Shown here piece by piece: positions 25,889 through 35,077 of a stretch of DNA of 64,000 nt. The DNA comes from Chloroflexota bacterium (lineage in GTDB: Bacteria; Chloroflexota; Anaerolineae; Aggregatilineales; Phototrophicaceae). The notes beneath the pieces are model-generated. The model saw only the letters and a program-made list of their open reading frames with translations. It was not told the origin of the DNA and made no database searches. Numbering within the stretch: position 1 is the stretch's first letter; each line of letters opens with the position of its first letter. The DNA is taken from NCBI GenBank assembly GCA_028875245.1, contig JAPPEU010000025.1, positions 1 through 64,000 on the forward strand, given 5' to 3'. The position numbers and the translations under genes are program-made.

Positions 25889-26431
25889 ATGGAAAACCGA
25901 ATGTACACTCGCTATCTGGAAGAAGTTGTGCCGACCTTGACCGAAGAGTTCGGTTACAGCAATCCGATGCAGGTGCCGACGATCAGCAAGATCACGCTGA
26001 ACATCGGCGTCGGCGAAGCGATCGATGAACCGCGGTCGCTGGATGGCGCGGTGGAGGACCTGAAAGTCATCACCGGGCAGCAGCCGGTGGTCACGAAGGC
26101 GAAGAAAAGCATCGCCACGTTCAAGCTGCGCGAAGGGCGGGCGATCGGCGCCAAAGTGACTTTGCGCAAGGAGCGGATGTGGGCGCTTTACGACCGTCTG
26201 GTCAATATCGCTTTGCCGCGTATTCGCGATTTTCGCGGCGTGCCGGCCAAGCTGGATGGGCGCGGCAACATCACGGTCGGCTTGCGCGAGCAGTTGGTAT
26301 TTCCGGAGATCGATTTCGACAAGATCGACAAGGTACGTGGTATGGAAATCACGATTGTCACGACGGCGAAAACAGATGAAGAGGGCCGCCGGCTGCTTGC
26401 GCTGCTGGGCATGCCCTTCCAGGGCAACTAA
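25889..26431 (+). CDS. rplE: 50S ribosomal protein L5
   Basis: 180 residues. L5 binds 5S rRNA in the central protuberance. Typical segments are [43 protein letters not shown] and [13 protein letters not shown] [10 protein letters not shown]. No truncation seen. 17 bases separate it from rplX. Confidence 0.97.
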   Translation: MENRMYTRYLEEVVPTLTEEFGYSNPMQVPTISKITLNIGVGEAIDEPRSLDGAVEDLKVITGQQPVVTKAKKSIATFKLREGRAIGAKVTLRKERMWALYDRLVNIALPRIRDFRGVPAKLDGRGNITVGLREQLVFPEIDFDKIDKVRGMEITIVTTAKTDEEGRRLLALLGMPFQGN

Positions 26432-26442
26432 AAGGGGAGTCT

Positions 26443-26625
26443 ATGGCGAAGAAATGTATGCAATTTCGGGAACAGCGGCGCAAATACGCCGTGCGCGTGC
26501 GGCATCGCTGCAAAGTTTGCGGGCGTCCGCGCGGTTACATCCGCCGCTTTGGCTTGTGCCGGATATGCTTCCGCGAGATGGCGCTCGAAGGCGAAATTCC
26601 CGGCGTTGTAAAGTCGAGCTGGTAG
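26443..26625 (+). CDS. rpsZ: 30S ribosomal protein S14, zinc-binding type Z
   Basis: 60 residues, the short form of S14. Cysteine pairs CKVC and CRIC form the zinc knuckle, and [19 protein letters not shown] is diagnostic. The long zinc-free form is about 100 residues, so this is the ancestral type common in Gram-positive and Chloroflexota genomes. GGGGAG lies upstream of ATG. Confidence 0.97.
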   Translation: MAKKCMQFREQRRKYAVRVRHRCKVCGRPRGYIRRFGLCRICFREMALEGEIPGVVKSSW

Positions 26626-26637
26626 GAGGCGTCCAAA

Positions 26638-27051
26638 GTGTCTAATGTGACAAATGATCCAATTGCCGATATGTTGACGCGCATACGGAACGCTTTGCAG
26701 CGAGGCATGTTGGAAGTCGGCGTGCCGAAGAGCACGATCAAGGTCGAGATTGCCCGAATTCTCAAGGAAGAGGGTTACGTCGACGATTTCTCGGTCGGTG
26801 ATGAAAGTCCGGTGCCGCTGATAAAGCTGCAGTTGAAGTATTTCGGCACTCGGCGCGACCGCCGGCCGGTCATCACCCAGCTCAAGCGAATCAGCAAGCC
26901 GGGGCGGCGCGTCTACCGCAAGCGCAGAGAATTGCCGATCGTGCTGAGCGGCACCGGCATAGCGATTGTGACGACGCCAAAGGGCGTCATGACCGCGCAA
27001 CAGGCGCGCCGCGATGGCGTCGGCGGCGAAGTCCTGTGTTACGTTTGGTGA
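26638..27051 (+). CDS. rpsH: 30S ribosomal protein S8
   Basis: 137 residues starting with GTG, preceded by AGGAGG. It has NDPIADMLTRIRNALQ at the N-terminus and the C-terminal VLSGTGIAIVTTPKGVMTAQQAR. In E. coli S8 is the translational repressor of the spc operon; whether that holds here cannot be read from sequence. Confidence 0.97.
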   Translation: MSNVTNDPIADMLTRIRNALQRGMLEVGVPKSTIKVEIARILKEEGYVDDFSVGDESPVPLIKLQLKYFGTRRDRRPVITQLKRISKPGRRVYRKRRELPIVLSGTGIAIVTTPKGVMTAQQARRDGVGGEVLCYVW

Positions 27052-27067
27052 CGGAAAGGGAATCGAC

Positions 27068-27616
27068 ATGTCGCGCGTAGGACAACAGCCCGTGCAGCTG
27101 CCGGAAAAGGTGACTGTCAAGATCGACAGGAACACGGTGACGATCGCCGGGCCCAAAGGCGAGTTAACGCGGGACTTCAGTCCGGAATTGGCGATACGCC
27201 AGGATAACGGGCATATCATCGTGGAGCGCCCGTCGGACCTGCGCCATCATAAGGCGCTGCACGGGCTGACGCGCGCGCTCGTGGCGAACATGGTGCAGGG
27301 TGTATCCGAAGGTTTCCGCAAAACCCTGGAGATTCAAGGCGTGGGTTATCAAGCCACGCTGCAAGGCGCGAACTTGCAACTTCGCCTTGGGCATTCGCAT
27401 GACGTAGTAATCGAGCCGCCCGCGAATATCAGTTTCGATGTGCCGCAGGATTCGCGCGGCACGATCATTCACGTGGATGGCATCGACAAACAAGTCGTCG
27501 GTCAGGTGGCGGCCGATATCCGAGGCTGGCGCCCGCCCGAGCCTTATAAAGGCAAAGGCGTGCGTTACCTGGGCGAGTATGTGCGCCGCAAGGCCGGCAA
27601 AGCGGGCAAACGCTAA
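27068..27616 (+). CDS. rplF: 50S ribosomal protein L6
   Basis: 182 residues with SRVGQQPVQLPEKVTVKI at the start and the C-terminal RRPEPYKGKGVRYLGEYV-like block (PPEPYKGKGVRYLGEYVRRKAGKAGKR). The ATG at 27,068 follows GGAAAGG; an earlier in-frame ATG at 27,014 lies inside rpsH and would add 18 unrelated residues. Confidence 0.97.
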   Translation: MSRVGQQPVQLPEKVTVKIDRNTVTIAGPKGELTRDFSPELAIRQDNGHIIVERPSDLRHHKALHGLTRALVANMVQGVSEGFRKTLEIQGVGYQATLQGANLQLRLGHSHDVVIEPPANISFDVPQDSRGTIIHVDGIDKQVVGQVAADIRGWRPPEPYKGKGVRYLGEYVRRKAGKAGKR

Positions 27617-27666
27617 TTGAAGTCATGCGCCGGTCGGGTGGTCGGCGCCGCAGAGGAACGGACAAT

Positions 27667-28041
27667 ATGGCTGATATCACTGGGCGGAGAAAATATGTCG
27701 CGCGAAAGCGGCGGCATCGGCGTGTGCGCAGGCACATTTCCGGTACGATGGCGCGCCCCCGCATGAATGTTTATCGCAGCAACCGGCATGTCTTTGTGCA
27801 GGTGATCGACGATATCGAAGGGCGCACGCTGGTTTCTTGCTCGACCATTGACAAGGAAGTGGCGCCGCAAGTGACGCAAATGAAGAAGATTGAAGCGGCG
27901 AAGCTGGTCGGTCAAACAGTGGCCGCGCGGGCGCGCGAAGCGGGAATCGATGCGGTTGTGTTTGATCGCGGCGGCTTCATGTTCACAGGACGCGTGGCGG
28001 CTGTGGCGGAAGGCGCGCGCGAAGCCGGTCTGCAATTCTAA
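27667..28041 (+). CDS. rplR: 50S ribosomal protein L18
   Basis: 124 residues with RKRRHRRVRRHISGTMARPRMNVYRSNRH and the 5S-rRNA-binding FDRGGFMFTGRVAAVAEGAREAGL tail. ATG at 27,667 is chosen by the family N-terminus and the upstream AGAGGA site; an in-frame ATG 42 bases earlier belongs to the linker after rplF. Confidence 0.96.
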   Translation: MADITGRRKYVARKRRHRRVRRHISGTMARPRMNVYRSNRHVFVQVIDDIEGRTLVSCSTIDKEVAPQVTQMKKIEAAKLVGQTVAARAREAGIDAVVFDRGGFMFTGRVAAVAEGAREAGLQF

Positions 28042-28055
28042 CGTGGAGATTGAAT

Positions 28056-28619
28056 ATGGCTGAAAGAAGAAGACGGGATTCGCGCAGGAATCAAGAAGAG
28101 CGCGATGAATTCGACGAGCGCGTTGTTGATATCCGCCGCGTCGCCAAGGTAATCAAGGGCGGGCGCCGGTTCGCGTTTCGCACCGTTGTGGTTGTCGGCG
28201 ACAACCGCGGCAATGTTGGCGTTGGCATCGGCAAGGCGCGCGCTGTGCCGGATAGCATCCGCAAAGCGGCTGAGCGGGCGCGGCGCAATATCGAGGGCGT
28301 GGCGCTTTCAGGCGCGACCATCCCCTACACGGTCATCGGCCGGCATGGGGGCGCGCGCGTGCTGCTGAAGCCGGCGGCGCCCGGTACTGGCGTCATCGCC
28401 GGTGGTGGCGTCCGCGCGGTATTGGAGGTGGTGGGCGTCCGCAATATCCTGACCAAGAGCCAGGGCAGCGCCAATTTGCTGAATGTGACGATGGCGACGC
28501 TGGATGCCTTGCGGCAGCTGCGCAGCGCGGAGGAGTTGGCGGATATGCGCGGCAAACAAGCGCATGAGGTGGCGCCGTTTTGGGAGCGTCGTGAAGAACG
28601 AGGTGCTGAGCATGTCTGA
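28056..28619 (+). CDS. rpsE: 30S ribosomal protein S5
   Basis: 187 residues. S5 lines the mRNA entry tunnel and contributes to decoding accuracy. The N-terminal part carries [27 protein letters not shown] and the C-terminal part [27 protein letters not shown] at 28,056 has GTGGAG seven bases upstream. Its last codons overlap the start of rpmD by eight bases. Confidence 0.97.
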   Translation: MAERRRRDSRRNQEERDEFDERVVDIRRVAKVIKGGRRFAFRTVVVVGDNRGNVGVGIGKARAVPDSIRKAAERARRNIEGVALSGATIPYTVIGRHGGARVLLKPAAPGTGVIAGGGVRAVLEVVGVRNILTKSQGSANLLNVTMATLDALRQLRSAEELADMRGKQAHEVAPFWERREERGAEHV

Positions 28620-28815
28620 GCGCCGCGGCAAGATGCTTAAGATCACGCTGGTCAAGAGCCCGATCGGTTATAGCGGCCGGCAGAAGGAAACAGTCAGATC
28701 CCTCGGATTGCGCCGAATGAGCCAGAGTGTCTTGATCGGCGATGGGCCCCAGATTCGTGGCATGATCGCCAAAGTGAGTCACCTGGTGGAAGTTGAAGAG
28801 GTCGAAGCAAAATGA
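28612..28815 (+). CDS. rpmD: 50S ribosomal protein L30
   Basis: 67 residues with [26 protein letters not shown], the diagnostic L30 core. Start at 28,612 is supported by GAGGTG six bases upstream; a second ATG at 28,633 lacks a site. It overlaps rpsE at its start and rplO (ATGA) at its end, so all three are probably translationally coupled. Confidence 0.94.
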   Translation: MSERRGKMLKITLVKSPIGYSGRQKETVRSLGLRRMSQSVLIGDGPQIRGMIAKVSHLVEVEEVEAK

Positions 28816-29339
28816 AATTGCATGACTTGAAGCCCGACCCGGGTTCAAAGCGCAAACGCAGGCGCGTCGGCCGTGGCATCGCGGCGGGCAAAGGCAAGAC
28901 GGCCGGGCGCGGCCACAAAGGCCAGGGCGCGCGCAGTGGCGGCGGCAAAGGTCCCTACTTCGAGGGTGGTCAATTGCCATTGGTGCGGCGCCTTCCATTC
29001 AAGCGCGGCTTCACCAATATCTTCGCCATCAATTATCAGGAAGTGAATGTCGATATGCTGGAGGCGCGTTTCGATGACGGCGCGCTGGTTGATGGCGCGT
29101 CATTGGCGGCCGTCGGCCTGGTGCGGGATGCTGATGAGCCGATCAAAGTTTTAGGCCGTGGCGACTTGGGCAAAAGGCTGGAAGTGCATGCCAACAAGTT
29201 CACCAAGAGCGCGGCGGAGAAAATTGAAAGCGCCGGCGGCAGCGTCCATCGCCATGCCTTGAAAGTAACAGGCGCCCGCGCGACGGTAAAGAAGATGCGC
29301 AAGGTGGACCTGGAGCGCCTGGCTGGCGAAGGCGGCTGA
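28812..29339 (+). CDS. rplO: 50S ribosomal protein L15
   Basis: 175 residues, slightly longer than the usual 145. The N-terminal [30 protein letters not shown] block and the Gly/Arg-rich segment [20 protein letters not shown] are clear, and the C-terminal fold ends [12 protein letters not shown]. Overlaps rpmD by four bases. It precedes secY by 137 bases. Confidence 0.96.
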   Translation: MKLHDLKPDPGSKRKRRRVGRGIAAGKGKTAGRGHKGQGARSGGGKGPYFEGGQLPLVRRLPFKRGFTNIFAINYQEVNVDMLEARFDDGALVDGASLAAVGLVRDADEPIKVLGRGDLGKRLEVHANKFTKSAAEKIESAGGSVHRHALKVTGARATVKKMRKVDLERLAGEGG

Positions 29340-29414
29340 GTTCGGTCCGGGAATTTACCGCCCCGCGCAGAACTCCAACAGCGTCGAATGCGTATAAGCT
29401 GTGAAAGCGGGTAT

Positions 29415-29454
29415 AGAGACGGATGCCGCGTACCCCCGTGGCGGGCGCGTCTCT
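29415..29454 (+). promoter_or_regulatory. Stem-loop in the rplO-secY spacer
   Basis: AGAGACG (29,415-29,421) and CGTCTCT (29,448-29,454) are exact complements and enclose further pairable GC-rich sequence. The structure ends about 20 bases before the secY start. It could tune secY expression relative to ribosomal proteins, or protect the transcript end; no T-run follows, so it is not a clear terminator. Confidence 0.35.
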
Positions 29455-29476
29455 TGATTGACAAGGAAGCGATTCT

Positions 29477-30823
29477 ATGATTCAAGCATTGAAAAACGCC
29501 TGGCGTCTGCCGGATGTGCGCAACAAGCTGCTTTTCACCGTTTTCATCTTGATCGTCTATCAGTTTGCCGCCCATGTGCCCGTTGTTGGCGTGGATCGCA
29601 ATGTTTTGCGGCAGGTTTTCGAAAGCGGCAGCAGCGCCGGCAATCTGATCCAGGTGATGAACTTGCTGTCAGGCGGCGCCGTCGCCAATTTCAGCGTTAT
29701 CGCCAATGGCGTTTACCCCTACATTACCGCGTCGATTATCTTCCAATTGCTGGTGCCGATTGTGCCGGCTCTGGAACGAATCCAGCGCGAGCCGGGCGGG
29801 CAGGAAAAGATCCAACGTTACACCTACTATGTGGCGATTCCGATGGCGGTGCTGCAGGCCTTGGGGCAGATCAGCATCTTCAACCTGGCGACGGGCACCG
29901 GCGCGGAGATCATCCCGGGCTTCGGTTTTGGCCTCGGCAGCAATTTGCTGCTGACCGTCTCGGTGCTGACGACTATGACGGCCGGCACGATGTTCGCTAT
30001 CTGGCTCGGCGAGCTGATCACGGAGCAGGGCATCGGCAACGGCATCTCCATCATCATTTTCGCCGGCATCGTGGCGCAGGCGCCGCAGAACCTGATTCGC
30101 CTATTGACGCAGCAGCCTGATCGCAGCATTTACAATTTGGTGCTGTTCATCGTCATCACCATCCTGAGCGTGCTCGCTGTCGTCGTGATACAAGAAGGCG
30201 TGCGGCGCATACCGGTGCAATACGGACGCCGTGTGCGCGGCAACCGGCAGTTCGCGCAGCAAGACAGCTTTATTCCGCTGCGTGTCAATCCGGTCGGCAT
30301 GATTCCGCTCATTTTCGCCCAATCGATCATCACCTTCCCGGCGATCATCGCCAGCCTGTTCCCGCCGGGCGCCGTCGGCAATACGATTCAAACCACCTTT
30401 GGCAATCAGCAGGGTTTGCTCTATTGGGGCACATTTTTCTTGATGACGGTCGGCTTCACCTTTTTCTACGCCGAAGTCATGGTCGGCAATCAGAATCTGG
30501 CTGAGACCTTGCAGCGCAATGGCGGCTTCATCCCGGGCATTCGCCCCGGAAAACGCACCGAAGATTACATCAAGAGCACGACGCGGCGCATCACTTTTGT
30601 GGGCGCGTTTTTCCTGGGTGTAATCGCCGTCATCCCTGGCATGGTCGATCTTGTGAATCGCATCATTTTCCCATTGGAGGCTTCAACCTCGGGCGCGGTC
30701 ATCAACGCCGGCTTGGTCATATCCGGCTCCGGTTTGATCATCGTGGTCGGCGTCGTCATCGATACCATGCGTCAATTGGAAGCGCAGCTCGTCGTGCGGA
30801 ATTACGAAGGATTTATGCGCTAA
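29477..30823 (+). CDS. secY: Preprotein translocase subunit SecY
   Basis: 448 residues with about ten membrane-spanning segments. It forms the protein-conducting channel of the Sec system. Recognisable segments include the plug-proximal NLLSGGAVANFSVIANGVYPYI, TYYVAIPMAVLQ, GNGISIIIFAGI and the cytoplasmic loop PGIRPGKRTEDYI. The N-terminal helix VRNKLLFTVFILIVYQFAAHVPV is intact. An intrinsic terminator follows 25 bases after the stop. Confidence 0.98.
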   Translation: MIQALKNAWRLPDVRNKLLFTVFILIVYQFAAHVPVVGVDRNVLRQVFESGSSAGNLIQVMNLLSGGAVANFSVIANGVYPYITASIIFQLLVPIVPALERIQREPGGQEKIQRYTYYVAIPMAVLQALGQISIFNLATGTGAEIIPGFGFGLGSNLLLTVSVLTTMTAGTMFAIWLGELITEQGIGNGISIIIFAGIVAQAPQNLIRLLTQQPDRSIYNLVLFIVITILSVLAVVVIQEGVRRIPVQYGRRVRGNRQFAQQDSFIPLRVNPVGMIPLIFAQSIITFPAIIASLFPPGAVGNTIQTTFGNQQGLLYWGTFFLMTVGFTFFYAEVMVGNQNLAETLQRNGGFIPGIRPGKRTEDYIKSTTRRITFVGAFFLGVIAVIPGMVDLVNRIIFPLEASTSGAVINAGLVISGSGLIIVVGVVIDTMRQLEAQLVVRNYEGFMR

Positions 30824-30847
30824 TCCGTGCGAAGGAGCCGATGTGAT

Positions 30848-30878
30848 AAGCCGAGTATTTGATCTCGGCTTTATTTTT
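30848..30878 (+). terminator. Strong intrinsic terminator between secY and adk
   Basis: AAGCCGAG (30,848-30,855), loop TATTTGAT, CTCGGCTT (30,864-30,871) form a perfect 8-bp stem followed by TATTTTT. This is a textbook Rho-independent terminator and should end or strongly reduce read-through of the str-S10-spc transcript before adk and map. Confidence 0.88.
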
Positions 30879-30945
30879 GCCAGGCAATGACGTCGCCGCA
30901 TGAGGCAGTCCGGCAGCGGGCGAGCGGATGGTGGGGGTGCGCAGT

Positions 30946-31647
30946 ATGAGTCTGTATGTAATCTTGATGGGGGTACAGGGCGCCGGCAAGGGTTTGCAGG
31001 CGAAGTTGATTGAAGAGCGCTTTGGCATCCCGCAGGTTTCGACGGGCGATCTCTTCCGGGCGATGCGGACGCGCAGTGATGAGCTCGCGCGGAAAGTGCA
31101 AGACATCATGGCCTCCGGTCAGTTGGTGGATGACGACACAACCAACGCCATCGTTGCCGACAGGCTGTCGCAGGTGGACGCGCGCAATGGCGTAATCTTG
31201 GATGGCTATCCGCGCAATTCCATACAGGCGGCCTTCCTCGAAGCGCACCTGCGCGAGAAAGGCGCTCGCGTTAATGCCGCGCTGCTCCTGGAGCTTGATC
31301 TCTATGTGGCATTCAAGCGCGCATTTGGCCGCGTTACGGCCGAGGACGGCTCAAGTTACAACTACTATTACAATGCTGAAGGCGTCGACTTCTGCTGGAC
31401 GCCGCAGGCCGACGATGCCTTTCCGCCACGTTTGGACGCTGCGTTTGCAGACAGCGGTGAAGCGTTGAAGCGGCGGCCGGATGACGCCAGCGCCGACGCC
31501 ATCATCAAGCGCATCGACACATTCCTGGATACCACGCAGCCGCTCATCAGTTATTTTGAAGCGAAAGGCATTTTACGGACGATTGACGCCGACCAAAGCA
31601 TCGATGCCGTTTGGTCCGATATCAAGCGGGCTCTATCGACCGTCTAA
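30946..31647 (+). CDS. adk: Adenylate kinase
   Basis: 233 residues. Converts ATP plus AMP to two ADP. Begins SLYVILMGVQGAGKGLQAKLIEE, followed by the AMP-binding QVSTGDLFRAM and LDGYPRN (family FPR block) segments. The P-loop has Gln in place of the usual Pro and Leu in place of the usual Thr (GVQGAGKGLQ against GxPGAGKGTQ). The LID region (EDGSSYNYYYNAEGVDFCW) lacks zinc cysteines. Start at 30,946 by the family N-terminus; a GTG frame 18 bases earlier is possible. It follows the terminator after secY, so it probably has its own promoter, which I could not identify. Confidence 0.92.
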   Translation: MSLYVILMGVQGAGKGLQAKLIEERFGIPQVSTGDLFRAMRTRSDELARKVQDIMASGQLVDDDTTNAIVADRLSQVDARNGVILDGYPRNSIQAAFLEAHLREKGARVNAALLLELDLYVAFKRAFGRVTAEDGSSYNYYYNAEGVDFCWTPQADDAFPPRLDAAFADSGEALKRRPDDASADAIIKRIDTFLDTTQPLISYFEAKGILRTIDADQSIDAVWSDIKRALSTV

Positions 31648-31676
31648 GATCGGACTGTCGCTCACGATTCAGTCTC

Positions 31677-32462
31677 ATGGCGCCCATTCTGAAATCACCG
31701 GAAGAATTGCAGATAATGCGCGAAGCCGGACGCATTGTTGCCATCGCGCATGAAGAAATGCGAGTCGCGATCCAGCCCGGTGTCACGACCAAGGAATTGG
31801 ACGAGATTGCGTTGACGGTCCTGGGCGACCATGGCGCCGAGCCTTGTTTCCTCGATTACGCGCCGGGCAATCACCCGCCGTTTCCGGCGACCATCACGGC
31901 ATCCATCAATCAGGAATTGGTGCATGGCATCCCAAGTGAAAAGCGAATCCTTGACGAGGGGGACATCATTGGCATCGACGTCGCCTGTTTTCATCAGGGC
32001 TTCGTCGGCGACGCGGCCTTCACGCATCCGGTCGGCGAAGTGTCGCGCTCGGCAGATCGCTTGCTGCGGGCGGCGGAATCCGCTTTGATGGCGGCTATAG
32101 ACGCCTCTGTCGTCGGCAACCGGATCAGCGATGTCGCCAAAGCGACGATGAAGCGCGCCGGCAGACTGGGTTACAGCGTCGCGCGTGAATACACCGGCCA
32201 CGGCGTCGGCCGGTCCATGCACGAGGAGCCGCAGGTCCCCAATTGGTGGCATAGCAGGCGCAGCAAGCACAAGTGGGAAGATTGCGAGCTGCAGGTCGGG
32301 ATGACCTATGCGATCGAACCGATGCTTATCGCCGGGCGGCCGGATCTGATGGAGCTGGAAGATGGCTGGACCGTGGTCACGAAAGATGGGTCGCTCACAG
32401 CCCATTTCGAGCATACGGTCGCGATCACGGAAGACGGCCCATTGATCTTGACTTTGCTATAG
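31677..32462 (+). CDS. map: Methionine aminopeptidase, type I
   Basis: 261 residues. Removes initiator methionine; a metal enzyme of the pita-bread fold. Metal ligands lie in GIDVACFHQGFVGDAAFT (Asp pair), YTGHGVGRSMHEEPQ (His), YAIEPMLIAG (Glu) and the terminal TAHFEHTVAIT (Glu). ATG at 31,677 matches APILKSPEELQIMREAG family N-termini. It follows adk by 29 bases in the usual order adk-map, and its end is within 12 bases of the next gene. Confidence 0.95.
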   Translation: MAPILKSPEELQIMREAGRIVAIAHEEMRVAIQPGVTTKELDEIALTVLGDHGAEPCFLDYAPGNHPPFPATITASINQELVHGIPSEKRILDEGDIIGIDVACFHQGFVGDAAFTHPVGEVSRSADRLLRAAESALMAAIDASVVGNRISDVAKATMKRAGRLGYSVAREYTGHGVGRSMHEEPQVPNWWHSRRSKHKWEDCELQVGMTYAIEPMLIAGRPDLMELEDGWTVVTKDGSLTAHFEHTVAITEDGPLILTLL

Positions 32463-32473
32463 AAACAGATGTC

Positions 32474-34201
32474 ATGTTGCTGCGGGGAGCGCTGTTTCTG
32501 GCTTTGTCCATCTGGGTGCTGGGCGCGGCGGCGCTCGCCCAGCGGGACAAGCCGGCCTTTCTTGACCGGGCATGTCCCTTCTTCATGCAAAAACTGGCGG
32601 GGGCAAGGGATGCGGACATCAACTGTGGCATTTTGCGGACGCCGGAGAATCGCAAGGCGCAAGATGCCGCTATCCAGCTTGAGCTCTTCGTTGTGCGCAT
32701 CTCAGCCGGCAAGGAGACCGCGAACGCGCCAATCGTTTACCTGGAGGGCGGCCCGGGCGGGGCCGGCTCCGCTGCATTTGCCGCTTGGCTTGATTCAAGT
32801 TTCCAGCCCGATTATGACATCATACTTGTGGACCAGCGCGGCAGCGGATTGTCACTTCCCTCGCTCAACTGCTATGAGAGCGACGCAGCCGCCGTTGGCG
32901 CCGACGCCGAATGGATCCGCGCCTGCCGTGAGCGGCTGACTCGCGCAGGCGTCGATTTGAGCGCTTATCACAGCGCCAGCAACGCGCATGACATTCACGA
33001 TTTGCTGGCGGCTCTTGAAATCCCGCAAGCCAATATCTACGGCAGGTCCTATGGGACGCGCCTGGGTTTGACGCTGGCCCGAGATTTCCCGCAGCGGCTG
33101 CGCTCGCTGATGATCGACGCTGTCTTTCCGCCGCAGGTCGCTGCCTTGGAAACGCAGCCCCTGTTCGCCCACCGCGCATTGGAGCGTCTCTTTGTGGATT
33201 GCGAGCAGGACCCGAGCTGCTGGCGCGCGTATCCAAATTTGCGCGCGTCCTTTTATACCGCGATTGCCAATATGAACGCAGCGCCCGCCAGGATTGAAGA
33301 CGCCGAGCTTGACGCGCTAATCGAGATCACAGGCGACGATTTTGTAAAGCAGGTTGTTGCCTCGCTTTACGACCGCGCATTGCTGCCCTATCTTCCCGCG
33401 CTCATTGCCGCCTTTGCCGAAGGCGATTACGAATTTGATCCCAGGGCTGAAGCAGAATCGCAGGCTCAAGACGACGCTCGGTATGCTGACAGCATGGAAG
33501 CGGTCGAGTTTGATTTGGCGGCGCTGGAATACCTCAATCTCGGCTCAATGGAGGAAGTCGACGCGCATTTTGACTCGCTCCGCGAGGACGCGCGGGACAG
33601 GCTGATCGGCGAGATATCAGATGCGATGCAATATGCGCCCTATCGCGATTATCTCGGGCTGGCGTCGATTGAAGCGGCCAGAGCTTACCTCGACAGGCTG
33701 GATGAGAGCGCCAAGCTGCATCTCGAAGCTGAAGTGACCGGCCAATACGACAGCGACAGCGAGGGCCTGTATTTCAGCATCCAATGCGCCGAAGAGATTC
33801 ACTTCAACAGCGCCGCGGCGGTTGAAGCGCGGTTGGCGGATTTGCCCGCTGCCTTGCGCGCCCCGCTGCTTGACGATGCGATTTTCAACTTTGCCGCCTG
33901 TGAGTTTTGGGATGTTCCATCAAGAGGCGAGCGGGAGGATCAGCCGGTGGAAAGCGACATTCCAACCTTGGTATTTTCAGGCGCTTACGACCCGATCACC
34001 CCGCCGGATTGGGGCGAGGCGGCGGCGAAATACCTGGCAAACAGTTGGCATTTTGTGTTCCCGAATGCCGGGCATGGCGCGCTGTTGAGCGGGCCCTGCG
34101 CGGATTCGATCGCCCTGTCCTTCCTCGCCGATCCAACGCGCCGGCCGGAAGACGCCTGTATGGAGGACTTGACTTCGCCCGACTTTTACATCCGCCCTTG
34201 A
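32474..34201 (+). CDS. Secreted TAP-like alpha/beta hydrolase (peptidase S33 type)
   Basis: 575 residues. The N-terminal hydrophobic segment MLLRGALFLALSIWVLGAAAL is a signal peptide. An oxyanion block YLEGGPGGAGS, VDQRGSGLS and the nucleophile elbow GRSYG (serine near residue 190) resemble proline iminopeptidase-like hydrolases. The C-terminal 80 residues match the TAP-like domain: LVFSGAYDPITPPDWGE supplies the catalytic Asp and PNAGHGALLSGPC the His. It stands where infA normally lies, 12 bases after map and before the rpmJ promoter, so it is an insertion into the ribosomal cluster. Substrate unknown. Confidence 0.88.
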   Translation: MLLRGALFLALSIWVLGAAALAQRDKPAFLDRACPFFMQKLAGARDADINCGILRTPENRKAQDAAIQLELFVVRISAGKETANAPIVYLEGGPGGAGSAAFAAWLDSSFQPDYDIILVDQRGSGLSLPSLNCYESDAAAVGADAEWIRACRERLTRAGVDLSAYHSASNAHDIHDLLAALEIPQANIYGRSYGTRLGLTLARDFPQRLRSLMIDAVFPPQVAALETQPLFAHRALERLFVDCEQDPSCWRAYPNLRASFYTAIANMNAAPARIEDAELDALIEITGDDFVKQVVASLYDRALLPYLPALIAAFAEGDYEFDPRAEAESQAQDDARYADSMEAVEFDLAALEYLNLGSMEEVDAHFDSLREDARDRLIGEISDAMQYAPYRDYLGLASIEAARAYLDRLDESAKLHLEAEVTGQYDSDSEGLYFSIQCAEEIHFNSAAAVEARLADLPAALRAPLLDDAIFNFAACEFWDVPSRGEREDQPVESDIPTLVFSGAYDPITPPDWGEAAAKYLANSWHFVFPNAGHGALLSGPCADSIALSFLADPTRRPEDACMEDLTSPDFYIRP

Positions 34202-34226
34202 GATTGACCGGATGCGGAAAGCATCC

Positions 34227-34255
34227 TTTACCATTTGGCGGTCTTGTGATATACT
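34227..34255 (+). promoter_or_regulatory. Promoter upstream of rpmJ
   Basis: TTTACC (34,227-34,232) and TATACT (34,250-34,255) are spaced by exactly 17 bases, 165 bases before the rpmJ ATG. It would drive rpmJ-rpsM-rpsK-rpoA-rplQ-truA-rplM-rpsI independently of the upstream transcript. The 160-base leader holds no recognised regulatory RNA; a short frame at 34,280-34,386 with no family match is probably chance. Confidence 0.7.
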
Positions 34256-34420
34256 GCTCGTTCGCGCTCAATCGCATCATGTGGCATCCAAGGCGATTGA
34301 ATCGTTGGAAGCATGTACATAACATTCAACTGGCGCATCTGCAGGAGGATGGCTCTGTAGATTGTGCGCTTGTTGGCGAGATCTGATTCAGCATGATGAA
34401 GGGATACTAAGGACAAGCGC

Positions 34421-34534
34421 ATGAAGGTATCAGCAAGTGTCAAGCGCCGTTGCCCGAAATGCCGGGTTATCAAGCGCAAACGCCGCGTGATGATCATCTG
34501 CGAGAACCCGAAGCACAAGCAGAGGCAGGGCTAG
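34421..34534 (+). CDS. rpmJ: 50S ribosomal protein L36, zinc-binding form
   Basis: 37 residues, too short for most gene callers. It reads [20 protein letters not shown] and continues to [12 protein letters not shown]. The zinc ligands Cys11, Cys14, Cys27 and His32 are all present, so this is the classical zinc-containing form. ATG preceded by AAGGA. It is 30 bases upstream of rpsM. Confidence 0.95.
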   Translation: MKVSASVKRRCPKCRVIKRKRRVMIICENPKHKQRQG

Positions 34535-34564
34535 CCGCGCCAGGACGCAAAAAGGAGAAACACG

Positions 34565-34951
34565 ATGGCTCGTATTGAAGGTGTCGATCTGCCGCGTGAC
34601 AAGCGTATCGTCATTGGTTTGACTTACATCTATGGCATTGGCAAATCTACCAGTCAGAAATTATTGAATAGCGCCGGCATTGACCACAGCACCCGCGTGC
34701 GGGACTTGAGTGAGAGCGAATTGCAGCGCATCCGCGAGGTGATAAGCGGCTTGACCATCGAAGGCGACCTGCGCCGGCAAACCCAACTGAATATCAAGCG
34801 GCTGATGGAGATCAATTCTTACCGTGGTCTGCGCCATCGGCGGCGTCTGCCCGTCCGCGGGCAACGTACCAAGACCAACGGGCGTACGCGCCGCGGCAAG
34901 AAGCAGACGGTTGCCGGCCGTGGCCGCCGTCGGGGCGCCACCAAGAAATAA
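34565..34951 (+). CDS. rpsM: 30S ribosomal protein S13
   Basis: 128 residues. Start [25 protein letters not shown], then [25 protein letters not shown], the canonical basic tail contacting P-site tRNA. AAGGAG precedes ATG. The following spacer of 126 bases contains a CCGCC/GGCGG stem, but no gene. Confidence 0.97.
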   Translation: MARIEGVDLPRDKRIVIGLTYIYGIGKSTSQKLLNSAGIDHSTRVRDLSESELQRIREVISGLTIEGDLRRQTQLNIKRLMEINSYRGLRHRRRLPVRGQRTKTNGRTRRGKKQTVAGRGRRRGATKK

Positions 34952-35077
34952 GATCGCCTCGTGGGGCGCCGTTCGAAAGCGACTTGGTTTGTTTGAGGAT
35001 AATTGTTTAGGCCGCCTGCTTGTCGTGATAGACGGCGGTTATTGACAGCGGAATATTAGTCCATCGGGAGCGTATGA

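Noticed and set aside
34280..34386. Possible infA in the leader of rpmJ
   Set aside because: The 35-residue frame has no OB-fold pattern of IF-1 and is too short.
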